Below are positions 7,172 to 12,227 of a DNA stretch of 14,585 nt, piece after piece (within the stretch, counting starts at the first letter, position 1; every line of letters begins with the position of its first letter). A program made the translations under genes and the position numbers. The notes under the pieces were generated by a model. It ran no database searches. It worked only from the letters and a program-made list of their open reading frames with translations, and had not been told where the DNA came from. The stretch is from Thermoleophilia bacterium (GTDB lineage Bacteria > Actinomycetota > Thermoleophilia > Gaiellales > Gaiellaceae), in assembly GCA_014534415.1 (NCBI GenBank), contig JACVRM010000043.1, positions 1-14,585 on the forward strand. Direction: 5' to 3'.

Positions 7172-7190
7172 CGCAACACAAATCGTTGCG
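7172..7190. promoter_or_regulatory. Inverted repeat CGCAAC-N7-GTTGCG, copy 2; likely operator of the Xre/RES operon
   Basis: The arms CGCAAC (7172-7177) and GTTGCG (7185-7190) end one base before the -10-like TAACAT (7192-7197), which is 12 nt from the antitoxin GTG. An operator abutting the -10 is the expected place for Xre autorepression. The identical palindrome occurs at 4602-4620. A hairpin terminator of sthA is the alternative reading, but no T-tract follows. Confidence 0.5.
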
Positions 7191-7209
7191 GTAACATTCC
7201 GTACTGCAC

Positions 7210-7542
7210 GTGCCCGTCTCGGCCGCCCACAAGGTGCAGGCGCTCTCCGTGGACTTCGAGAGCCAGGCGAAGCTCGCCGAGCTGCTCGGCGTCAGCCGCT
7301 CGCGCGTGACGCGCTGGCTCAAGGGCGAGGGCATCGATCCGCGGAATGCCGAGCGGGTCGACCTGCTCGAGCTCGTCATGTCGAGCCTGGTCAGGCTGTA
7401 CGAGCCCGCCGCCGCGCGCGCGTGGCTGTTCGGGCTCAACCCGCACCTCGGTGACCGGCGCCCGATCGACCTCGTGCGGGCGGGCAAGACGGAAGAGCTG
7501 ATGCGAGCGATCCGCGCCGAGCGCGCCGGCTCGTTCGCTTGA
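7210..7542 (+). CDS. Xre/MbcA/ParS-type antitoxin with DUF2384-like C-terminus
   Basis: A 110-residue protein with two parts. Residues 18-40 form a helix-turn-helix (AKLAELLGVSRSRVTRWLKG). Residues 68-105 carry the toxin-binding domain of the MbcA/ParS/Xre family (ARAWLFGLNPHLGDRRPIDL, then RAGKTEELMRAI). Family knowledge: this antitoxin blocks the NAD+-binding site of its RES partner and represses its own operon. The start is GTG 7210, with TAACAT 12 nt upstream and no Shine-Dalgarno. The stop overlaps the toxin start by 4 nt (TTGA), so the two are translationally coupled. Pairing with the next gene makes the assignment firm. Confidence 0.88.
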   Translation: MPVSAAHKVQALSVDFESQAKLAELLGVSRSRVTRWLKGEGIDPRNAERVDLLELVMSSLVRLYEPAAARAWLFGLNPHLGDRRPIDLVRAGKTEELMRAIRAERAGSFA

Positions 7543-8087
7543 TCGTCTACCGCTGCTTCGCCTGGAATCGACGTGCCGCGCCCCGAAGGGAGGGCGGAGC
7601 GCTCTGGATACCGCGCGAGCATCAAGGCGACGGCCGCCACGACAACCCCGACGCCTACGGGTGTCTGTACGCAACCGATCGCGAGGCTTCGAGCGTCGTC
7701 GAGCAGCTCGCACCGTGGCGTGGGCAGCGGCTGGCGCCCGAGCTGCTGGTGCGGCGCGGCTTGCCGCTCGCCGTCGCCGCGCTCGAGCTGCCGGACGACG
7801 CCGAGCTGCTCGACCTCGACGAGCCCCGCACGCTCGCGCGCGAGCGCCTCCGCCCCTCGCGCGTCGCCACGCGGGAGCGGGCCGTGACGCAGCCGCAGGC
7901 GCTCGAGCTGTTCACGCGGCATCCCGACGCGGCCGGCTTGCGCTGGTGGTCGACCTACGAGTCGCTCTGGGCGAACTACACGCTCTTCGACCGCGCCGGC
8001 GGCGTGCTGCGCGTCGAGGCGGCGCGCGCCCTGACGCCCGACGACGAGGCCCTCGTCGAGGCGGCTGCCTTCCTCGGGCTGGGCTAG
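7539..8087 (+). CDS. RES-domain toxin (MbcT-like, NAD+-consuming)
   Basis: A 182-residue RES-domain protein. The triad that names the family is visible: R5 in VYRCF, E55 in ASSVVEQL after NPDAYGCLYAT, and S138 in GLRWWSTYES. Family knowledge: RES toxins paired with Xre antitoxins destroy cellular NAD+, by phosphorolysis in mycobacterial MbcT or by hydrolysis in some proteobacterial homologues. Which chemistry applies here cannot be read from sequence. The start is an unusual TTG at 7539 inside the antitoxin stop (TTGA), so translation depends on coupling, which favours antitoxin first. The stop TAG shares CTAG with the stop of the converging nucleotidyltransferase gene. All key residues and the full length are present, so the toxin looks intact. 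Confidence 0.87.
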   Translation: MIVYRCFAWNRRAAPRREGGALWIPREHQGDGRHDNPDAYGCLYATDREASSVVEQLAPWRGQRLAPELLVRRGLPLAVAALELPDDAELLDLDEPRTLARERLRPSRVATRERAVTQPQALELFTRHPDAAGLRWWSTYESLWANYTLFDRAGGVLRVEAARALTPDDEALVEAAAFLGLG

Positions 8088-8593
8088 CCGTTCGGCCGCT
8101 CCCCGGCGCGCAGCTCGTCCGAGATCGCTCGCAGCTCGGCTGCCATCGCCTTGTCCTTCGGACGGCCCGTTGCTTCCTTCATCGCGATCAGGTGGTCGAT
8201 CGACACGAGCCGGACGCGCTCGCCCGCGACCTCCGCCTCGCTCGCTGCGCGCACGAGGTGTGGATAGGAGGGTGCGCCGTCCGGGTCGGCGACTATGTCG
8301 AACGAGCCATACGGCGTCTCGAACGTGAAGTGCATTCCCGCCCGCAGGATCTCGGCATCCGGTCGGAACGGCAGGTCGCGCGGCGCGCCGCGCAGCTCGG
8401 CGTCGAGCTCATGCAGCGCGGCCGCCAAGCGTTCGAGATTCTCGTCGCTTCGCTCGTATGCGACGTCCACGTCGAAGCTGGGGAGCGCCGAGCCGTGAGC
8501 GATTCCGGCCATGCCGCCGATCAGTACGAAATCGACACGATGACGCGCAAGGGTCGCGAGAACGACCTCGGGCCGAAACCGTTCAGCGGCCAC
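8084..8593 (-). CDS. Nucleotidyltransferase-fold protein, probable toxin of an XRE/NTase module
   Basis: A 169-residue protein with a minimal nucleotidyltransferase pattern: IGGMAGIAHG (GG at 26-27), then FDVDV (D41, D43), and a third acidic residue D99 in YGSFDIV. The C-terminal stretch VSIDHLIAMKEATGRPKDKA is typical of AbiEii/MenT-like and related small nucleotidyltransferases. Family knowledge: in such pairs the enzyme transfers nucleotides to tRNA or protein, and an XRE or AbiEi-type partner controls it. The usual R/T before the DxD is replaced (LPSFDVDV), so the exact subfamily is unclear. GTG 8593 overlaps the XRE gene by 11 nt. The gene ends nose to nose with the RES toxin, sharing CTAG. 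The fold is confident; the toxin role is inference. Confidence 0.78.
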   Translation of the reverse strand: MAAERFRPEVVLATLARHRVDFVLIGGMAGIAHGSALPSFDVDVAYERSDENLERLAAALHELDAELRGAPRDLPFRPDAEILRAGMHFTFETPYGSFDIVADPDGAPSYPHLVRAASEAEVAGERVRLVSIDHLIAMKEATGRPKDKAMAAELRAISDELRAGERPNG

Positions 8594-8903
8594 GCGCGGC
8601 GCCGAGGTTTGCGGCGACGAAGCGCGAGAACGCCGCGCCGTGATCGAGCCGCTCGGCGGGAGTCATCGCAAGCGTCTTCTCGAACAGCGAGCGGTCGTGA
8701 CCGTAGTCGATCGCGGTCGCATCGAGCCGCAGCTCCTCTCCCATGAGGTCGAGAAGGGTGGCGAGCGTCGCGACCGACGGCGAGACGACGTCGCGCTCGA
8801 TTCGCGAGATGGCGGCCTGCGACGTTCGCGCGCGCGCCGCCAGCTGGCGCTGGGTCAGTCCGTGCCGACGCCGGACAGTGGCGAGCAGTTGGCCGGGGGT
8901 CAG
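8583..8903 (-). CDS. XRE-family helix-turn-helix protein, probable antitoxin, with CTG start
   Basis: A 106-residue protein. Residues 5-55 are a classic XRE helix-turn-helix (RRRHGLTQRQLAARARTSQA, then AISRIERD and PSVATLATLLDLMG). The C-terminal part (MTPAERLDHGAAFSRFVAAN) resembles XRE proteins paired with small nucleotidyltransferases, like the gene that follows with an 11-nt overlap. No ATG, GTG or TTG is available in frame between the upstream stop (TGA, 8916-8918 region) and the HTH. The start giving the family N-terminus (M)TPGQLL is CTG at 8903. TATATT lies 6 nt before it, so the mRNA is probably leaderless from the C of CTG. Common start-codon rules would miss or truncate this gene. 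Confidence 0.8.
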   Translation of the reverse strand: MTPGQLLATVRRRHGLTQRQLAARARTSQAAISRIERDVVSPSVATLATLLDLMGEELRLDATAIDYGHDRSLFEKTLAMTPAERLDHGAAFSRFVAANLGAARGR

Positions 8904-8909
8904 GGGGCC

Positions 8910-8930
8910 AATATATCACTTTAGACGTCA
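8910..8930 (-). promoter_or_regulatory. AT-rich promoter/operator of the XRE/nucleotidyltransferase operon
   Basis: This is a conspicuous AT-rich patch in GC-rich surroundings. Minus-strand TGA-TATATT is an extended -10 (hexamer 8915-8910) exactly 6 nt from the CTG start, the spacing expected when the start codon is the first transcribed base. ACTT and AAGT arms around GACGTC (8918-8933) give an imperfect dyad that could be the XRE operator. Confidence 0.5.
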
Positions 8931-8974
8931 AGTCGTCCGCCACCGGCGCGGCGCCTTGCCGAGGCGAGCGCGCT

Positions 8975-8980
8975 TACACT
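8975..8980 (+). promoter_or_regulatory. TACACT -10 box of the exported-protein gene
   Basis: TACACT lies 12 nt before the ATG at 8993 and no Shine-Dalgarno follows. TTGCCG at 8956-8961 is only 13 nt away, too close for a normal -35. Confidence 0.35.
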
Positions 8981-8992
8981 CGCCCCTCGACG

Positions 8993-9442
8993 ATGGACCC
9001 TTCCGCGCGCTTGCGGTGTAGACGGGTCGTGAAGCCTTTCGCCGCGATCGCCCTCGTCGCGCTAGCCCTGTGCGCGCCCGCGCTCGCGAAGTTCTCCATC
9101 TCGCTTGCGGCCAGCGACCGAACCCCGGCGGTCGGGCAGCGAGTCGTCCTCGCCGTCGGCAGCGGCCAGGCGCTCGATCACGACCTGCGGCTCATCGCCG
9201 TCGCGCCGGGACAGCCGGTGTTCCGCGTCGTCGCGACTATCACTGGCGACACGCGGTACCCGGTTCCGGACGTCGCGCGCCGCGGGTTCGAGGTCGATCT
9301 GATCCGCATCTCGCCGCGCCGCTGGCGCGGCGTCGCTCGCTTCGGCCGTCCTGGCCGCTGGCGCCTGGTCGTCCCCAACTGGGCTCCCGGAGGGGTCGTC
9401 ATCCCGAACGGAGCCGCGCAGCTCACGCTCGCGGTTCACTGA
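8993..9442 (+). CDS. Small exported beta-rich protein of unknown function
   Basis: A 149-residue protein. Residues 1-15 are basic (MDPSARLRCRRVVKP) and are followed by a hydrophobic segment, FAAIALVALALCAPALA, with an AxA signal-peptidase I site (ALA then KF), giving a mature protein of about 117 residues. The remainder alternates hydrophobic and polar residues as in an immunoglobulin-like or cupredoxin-like beta sandwich (VGQRVVLAVGSG, RRGFEVDLIRIS, GRWRLVVPNWAPGG, AQLTLAVH). There are no cysteines or obvious metal ligands in the mature part. I do not recognise the family. A GTG at 9029 in the same frame would still leave a signal peptide. The gene is followed by a possible hairpin terminator. 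Confidence 0.75.
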   Translation: MDPSARLRCRRVVKPFAAIALVALALCAPALAKFSISLAASDRTPAVGQRVVLAVGSGQALDHDLRLIAVAPGQPVFRVVATITGDTRYPVPDVARRGFEVDLIRISPRRWRGVARFGRPGRWRLVVPNWAPGGVVIPNGAAQLTLAVH

Positions 9443-9447
9443 CGCGG

Positions 9448-9469
9448 CCGCCCGCGGCTCGGGCGGTTT
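9448..9469 (+). terminator. Possible weak terminator after the exported-protein gene
   Basis: A perfect 7-bp GC stem, CCGCCCG (9448-9454) and CGGGCGG (9460-9466), has a 5-nt loop and only TTT after it. The short T-run makes intrinsic termination uncertain. Confidence 0.4.
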
Positions 9470-9517
9470 GCGCGGCTCGGCGGGAGGGGTACGACCGGAT
9501 CGAAAGCGGACAAGGAG
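9468..9517 (+). promoter_or_regulatory. Promoter and ribosome binding site of the SRPBCC gene
   Basis: TTGCGC (9468-9473), a 16-nt spacer and TACGAC (9490-9495) make a plausible promoter. AAGGAG at 9512-9517 is a good Shine-Dalgarno 7 nt before the ATG at 9525. This is the clearest leadered start in a window dominated by leaderless-looking ones. Confidence 0.5.
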
Positions 9518-9524
9518 TGGACAG

Positions 9525-9992
9525 ATGGCGGAAGTGAGCGAGTCGATCGAGGTGAACGTCCCGGTCTCGGTCGCCTACAACCAGTGGACGCAGTTCGAGG
9601 AGTTTCCGCAGTTCATGGAAAACGTCGAGTCGGTCACGCAGATCGACGACACGCACCTCCACTGGGTCGCCGAGATGGGGGGGCGGCGCGCCGAGTGGGA
9701 CGCGGAGATCACGTATCAGGATCCGGACAGCCACGTCGCGTGGCGCGCAGTCGACGGCAAGGACAACAGGGGCGCCGTCGAGTTCCGGCCGCTCGGCGAA
9801 GACCGCACCGAGATCAGAGTGCGGATGAGCTGGGAGGCCGAAGGGCCCGTGGAGGCGCTGGGCAGCGCGGCGGGCGTCGACGACCGCGGCGTCAAGAGCG
9901 ACCTCAACCGCTTCAAGGAACTCGTCGAGAGCCGCGGTGTGCCGACCGGCGCGTGGCGCGGCGAGGTGCGCGAGGGCGAGATCACCTCGTAG
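9525..9992 (+). CDS. SRPBCC / polyketide-cyclase-dehydrase (START-like) family protein
   Basis: A 155-residue cytoplasmic protein with a START/Bet v1-like fold. The N-terminus EVSESIEVNVPVSVAYNQWT, followed by FEEFPQFMENVESV, is the standard SRPBCC opening strand and helix. HWVAEMGGRRAEWDAEIT and HVAWRAVDGKDNRGAVEFRP are the curved sheet, and SDLNRFKELVESRG is the long C-terminal helix that closes the cavity. Members bind hydrophobic ligands; this short stress-associated subgroup has no assigned ligand that I can name. ATG 9525 is fixed by AAGGAG upstream. A possible earlier in-frame start at 9468 lacks support. No catalytic motif is evident, and the neighbours do not reveal a pathway. Confidence 0.87.
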   Translation: MAEVSESIEVNVPVSVAYNQWTQFEEFPQFMENVESVTQIDDTHLHWVAEMGGRRAEWDAEITYQDPDSHVAWRAVDGKDNRGAVEFRPLGEDRTEIRVRMSWEAEGPVEALGSAAGVDDRGVKSDLNRFKELVESRGVPTGAWRGEVREGEITS

Positions 9993-10120
9993 AGGACTGG
10001 CACCGGCGGCCGCGGGTCACGATCCGCAGCTCCGGCAAGGACGCCGGAAGCGCGCAGGCGTCCGGGGGCTTGACGGCGAAAAGTGCTCAGGCTCGGCGCT
10101 TCCGTGCCGATGTATCGCCC

Positions 10121-10603
10121 ATGCCCACCAACCGCGCAGCGTTCGAGGAGATCTGGCAGGCGGTTTGCATCCAGCCGGCGCCCGACGACGGTGAGCGCGA
10201 GGAGCTCGCCCGCATCGCGCAGACGCTTCGCGTCGCACCCGCGAGCGACGTCGAGGAGCGGGCCTGGGCGCTGAACACGCTGTCGGTCGCGCTCGCCACG
10301 CTCGGTCATCCGTCGGAGGCGCTCGGAGTGCTGCGCGCCTGCGTGCGGCTCGAGCCGTCAGACGAAGCGCGCATCGCGGCGCTCGCGTGTGCCGCGCTGA
10401 TCCGCGCCGAGCAGGGCGAGCACGATGACGCCGCCCGGCTGGCCCGCATCGTGGGCGGCGCTTCGGGCGACCCGCGCATGCTCTCTGCGCTCGGCACCGC
10501 GCTGGCGCGTCGGGCGCTGGAGGCGGACGACGAGGAGCTCGGCGAGGCCGCCTCGGAGTGCCTCCGCTGGGCCGACCTCGAGACGGCCTTCGCGGCGGAC
10601 TGA
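10121..10603 (+). CDS. Small helical-repeat (TPR-like) protein, hypothetical
   Basis: A 160-residue, almost entirely alpha-helical acidic protein. Two helix pairs (AWALNTLSVALATLGHPSEA; then ALGVLRACVRLEPSD and ALACAALIRAEQGEHDDAAR) have the small/large residue spacing of tetratricopeptide repeats, suggesting a protein-binding scaffold. No signal peptide, membrane segment or catalytic motif is present. ATG 10121 opens the credible reading frame (MPTNRAAFEEIW), but no Shine-Dalgarno precedes it and no strong -10 box is seen, so the start is the least certain part. The gene ends 31 nt before the membrane protein on the same strand. That next gene has its own TACGAT box, so co-transcription is not required. 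Function unknown. Confidence 0.72.
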   Translation: MPTNRAAFEEIWQAVCIQPAPDDGEREELARIAQTLRVAPASDVEERAWALNTLSVALATLGHPSEALGVLRACVRLEPSDEARIAALACAALIRAEQGEHDDAARLARIVGGASGDPRMLSALGTALARRALEADDEELGEAASECLRWADLETAFAAD

Positions 10604-10622
10604 CGCCGTCGCCCCGGCGGCG

Positions 10623-10628
10623 TACGAT
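10623..10628 (+). promoter_or_regulatory. TACGAT -10 box before the six-helix membrane protein
   Basis: The hexamer is identical to those before sthA and dnaE. It lies 6 nt before the ATC at 10635, the exact spacing for transcription starting at that codon. It is the main argument for where this gene begins. Confidence 0.45.
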
Positions 10629-10634
10629 CGCCGC

Positions 10635-11315
10635 ATCGACATCGGCTCGGCCAAGCGGCTCTTCCTGCTCGCGCTCGCGGCCTCGCTGTCGCTCGCGGCG
10701 GCGCTCGCGATCGGCGTCTTGCTCTTCAGCGACTTCGGCGACGCGGCCGTCCGCATCATCCTGACGAACCTGGCGGTCTCCATCGCCAGCCTGCTCGCCC
10801 TCCCGGCCGGAGTGCTGCTCGATGCGCGGCGCGCACCGGTCCTCGGCTGGTCGACGCTCGGACTCGTCGGCGCTGCATTCGTGCTCGCGCTCGGGATGAT
10901 CTGGATCGACGAGCTCGAGGATTGGCAGCGAGCCGCCAAGACGCTGGGCACGGCGGCCGCGTTCGCGGTTGCGTGTGCCGGCGTCTCGGCCGCGACGGCT
11001 CGGCGTCGCTCGACCGACTCGCTGACCGTGCGGCGCCTCTACGCCGCCGGCGTCGCGGGCTCGGCCTTGCTCGCGACGCTCGTGTCGAGCGCGATCTGGC
11101 GTGAGGAAGACGGCGAGACGTTCTGGCGGGGAACGGGCGCGCTGGCCGTCGTTACCGTCCTCGCCGTGCTCCTCCAGGCTGTCCTGCGCCGGCTGGGCGC
11201 ACCCTCAGCGGAACGCGACTTCGTCGTGCGTATCTCGGGAGCGCCGGACGACGCCGCCGTCGCCGAGGCGATCCGGACACTGGAGCGCGCGGGCGCGCGC
11301 ATCGAGCGCGCCTAG
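10635..11315 (+). CDS. Six-helix membrane protein, hypothetical; probable non-canonical ATC start
   Basis: About 226 residues with six predicted membrane segments: LFLLALAASLSLAAALAIGV, IILTNLAVSIASLLALPAGV, GWSTLGLVGAAFVLALGMIW, GTAAAFAVACAGVSAATA, AAGVAGSALLATLVSSAIW and TGALAVVTVLAVLLQAVL. A short cytoplasmic C-terminal domain follows (ERDFVVRISGAPDDAAVAEA then IRTLERAGARIERA), predicted beta-alpha. No ATG, GTG or TTG lies in frame between the previous gene's end and the first membrane helix. ATC at 10635 (giving IDIGSAKRL) is 6 nt after TACGAT and is my preferred start. A start inside the preceding gene (for example ATG 10425) would add a long Arg-rich shadow peptide and is unlikely. No family recognised. 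Its stop shares CTAG with the converging microprotein gene. Confidence 0.72.
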   Translation: MDIGSAKRLFLLALAASLSLAAALAIGVLLFSDFGDAAVRIILTNLAVSIASLLALPAGVLLDARRAPVLGWSTLGLVGAAFVLALGMIWIDELEDWQRAAKTLGTAAAFAVACAGVSAATARRRSTDSLTVRRLYAAGVAGSALLATLVSSAIWREEDGETFWRGTGALAVVTVLAVLLQAVLRRLGAPSAERDFVVRISGAPDDAAVAEAIRTLERAGARIERA

Positions 11316-11458
11316 CTGAGCGGCTCGGGCGGCGGCTGCGGCGCCGGGTCCGGCCAGGGCGTCGGCACGGGCGGCTCGGGTACCGGAAACGGATCGGGCG
11401 GCGGGATCGGCTCGGGCGTCGGCAGCGGCGGCTCGGGATTCGGGACCTCGGCGCGCAT
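11312..11458 (-). CDS. 48-residue proline-rich microprotein, coupled to the upstream membrane protein
   Basis: The frame MRAEVPNPEPPLPTPEPIPP continues to LS with Pro at nearly every second position (PEP, PTP, PDP, PVP units), interspersed with Glu, Asp and aromatic F/W. Nothing resembling a folded domain is present, and an extended polyproline-type rod is likely. Its ATG shares the A of the preceding membrane gene's TGA (TGATG), so it should be translated by termination-reinitiation. It ends in the CTAG shared with the plus-strand membrane protein. The opposite strand, in frame after that protein's TAG, would encode a Gly/Ser-rich tail, so low-complexity composition alone does not prove the frame. 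The coupling is the best evidence. Function unknown; an envelope-spanning or protein-binding tail is speculation. Confidence 0.5.
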   Translation of the reverse strand: MRAEVPNPEPPLPTPEPIPPPDPFPVPEPPVPTPWPDPAPQPPPEPLS

Positions 11459-12150
11459 CACGCCGCCGTCTCCCTCGCCGGCAGACCGCGCAGGTAGAGG
11501 AGCACGCTCGTGGCGAGCGTCCACAGCGGGATCCCGATCAGCAGCCCCAGCCAGCCGATCGGCGGGATGAGCAAGATCAGCGCGAGCGCCAGGCTCGCCC
11601 AGGCGAGCCACGCTGGCAGCAGCCGCCAGCGGAGAATGGCGATCGCGGTGGCCACGAGCAGGAGCGCCCCCGAGTACTCCGCCGCGACGAAGAACCCGAA
11701 GCCGGCGTGCCAGAGCGCCTGCGCGGCCTCGGGCGCAAGCGGCGCGTCGGTCTCGTTCGCCACGAACGCGCCGGCGAGCTGCGGCGCGAGGAGGGCGATG
11801 TCGAAGACGGCCTTCATCACCGCGCCCGCGAACGCGATCGATGCCAGGCGGGCGCTTGCCCCTTCGAGCGCGGCGATCGTGCTCCGCAGGCTGCCCGCGA
11901 ACCAAACGAAGAAGAGCGTACCGAGCATGAAGATGAGGCCGCCGAGGAACAGCGAGCCTTCGTCCTCCTCGAAGTAACGGAGGATCTCCGCGGGCGCCGC
12001 GTCGTCCGAGGGCGAGTCGCCGAAGCCTTCGATGACGAGGAAGCCGATCGCCCAGAGCACCACCGCGGCGACGCCCGTCAGCGGCGCCCAGCGCTCGCCC
12101 GCCTCGAGGCGGCTCGGCCTTCGCTCGGCGTCCATTCGCGGGTCCTGCAT
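11458..12150 (-). CDS. Multi-pass membrane protein (DUF4386-like), hypothetical
   Basis: A 230-residue protein with a basic cytoplasmic N-terminus and about six hydrophobic segments: LTGVAAVVLWAIGFLVIEGF, LFLGGLIFMLGTLFFVWFAG, ASIAFAGAVMKAVFDIALLA, AGFGFFVAAEYSGALLLVAT, LPAWLAWASLALALILLIPP and LGLLIGIPLWTLATSVLLYL. An acidic loop after helix 1 (GDSPSDDAAPAEILRYFEED) is typical of actinobacterial DUF4386-like membrane proteins of unknown role, where each helix pair flanks a short extracytoplasmic loop. ATG 12150 is used; ATG 12135 in the same frame is equally possible and neither has a clear Shine-Dalgarno. A TTGACG at 12191-12186 with a poor -10 (GAGAGT) may be its promoter, back to back with dnaE. 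The stop is coupled to the microprotein start. Confidence 0.78.
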   Translation of the reverse strand: MQDPRMDAERRPSRLEAGERWAPLTGVAAVVLWAIGFLVIEGFGDSPSDDAAPAEILRYFEEDEGSLFLGGLIFMLGTLFFVWFAGSLRSTIAALEGASARLASIAFAGAVMKAVFDIALLAPQLAGAFVANETDAPLAPEAAQALWHAGFGFFVAAEYSGALLLVATAIAILRWRLLPAWLAWASLALALILLIPPIGWLGLLIGIPLWTLATSVLLYLRGLPARETAA

Positions 12151-12227
12151 CGGGCAGGCATGACTCTCTCGCGCGGGAAGCTCGCCGTCAAGGTGCGGTC
12201 CTGAGCCGGCGCTACGATCGTCGTCCC
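12151..12227. promoter_or_regulatory. Divergent promoter region, membrane protein / dnaE
   Basis: The 77-bp gap contains TACGAT (12213-12218) 9 nt before the dnaE GTG on plus, and TTGACG (12191-12186) with weak GAGAGT (12168-12163) on minus. No Shine-Dalgarno precedes dnaE, so its mRNA is probably leaderless. Confidence 0.45.

Noticed and set aside
7172..7190. Palindrome as an intrinsic terminator of sthA
   Set aside because: The stem is only 6 bp and no T-tract follows; position against the -10 box fits an operator better, though an RNA role is not excluded.
5739..7922. Very long minus-strand open frame opposite sthA and the Xre/RES operon
   Set aside because: It is a high-GC antisense shadow covering three recognisable genes, with no domain-like sequence of its own.
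10022..10075. Hairpin-forming GC words and TTGACG between the SRPBCC and TPR-like genes
   Set aside because: Stems are only about 5 bp and no -10 box lies at a proper distance from TTGACG, so neither terminator nor promoter is supportable.
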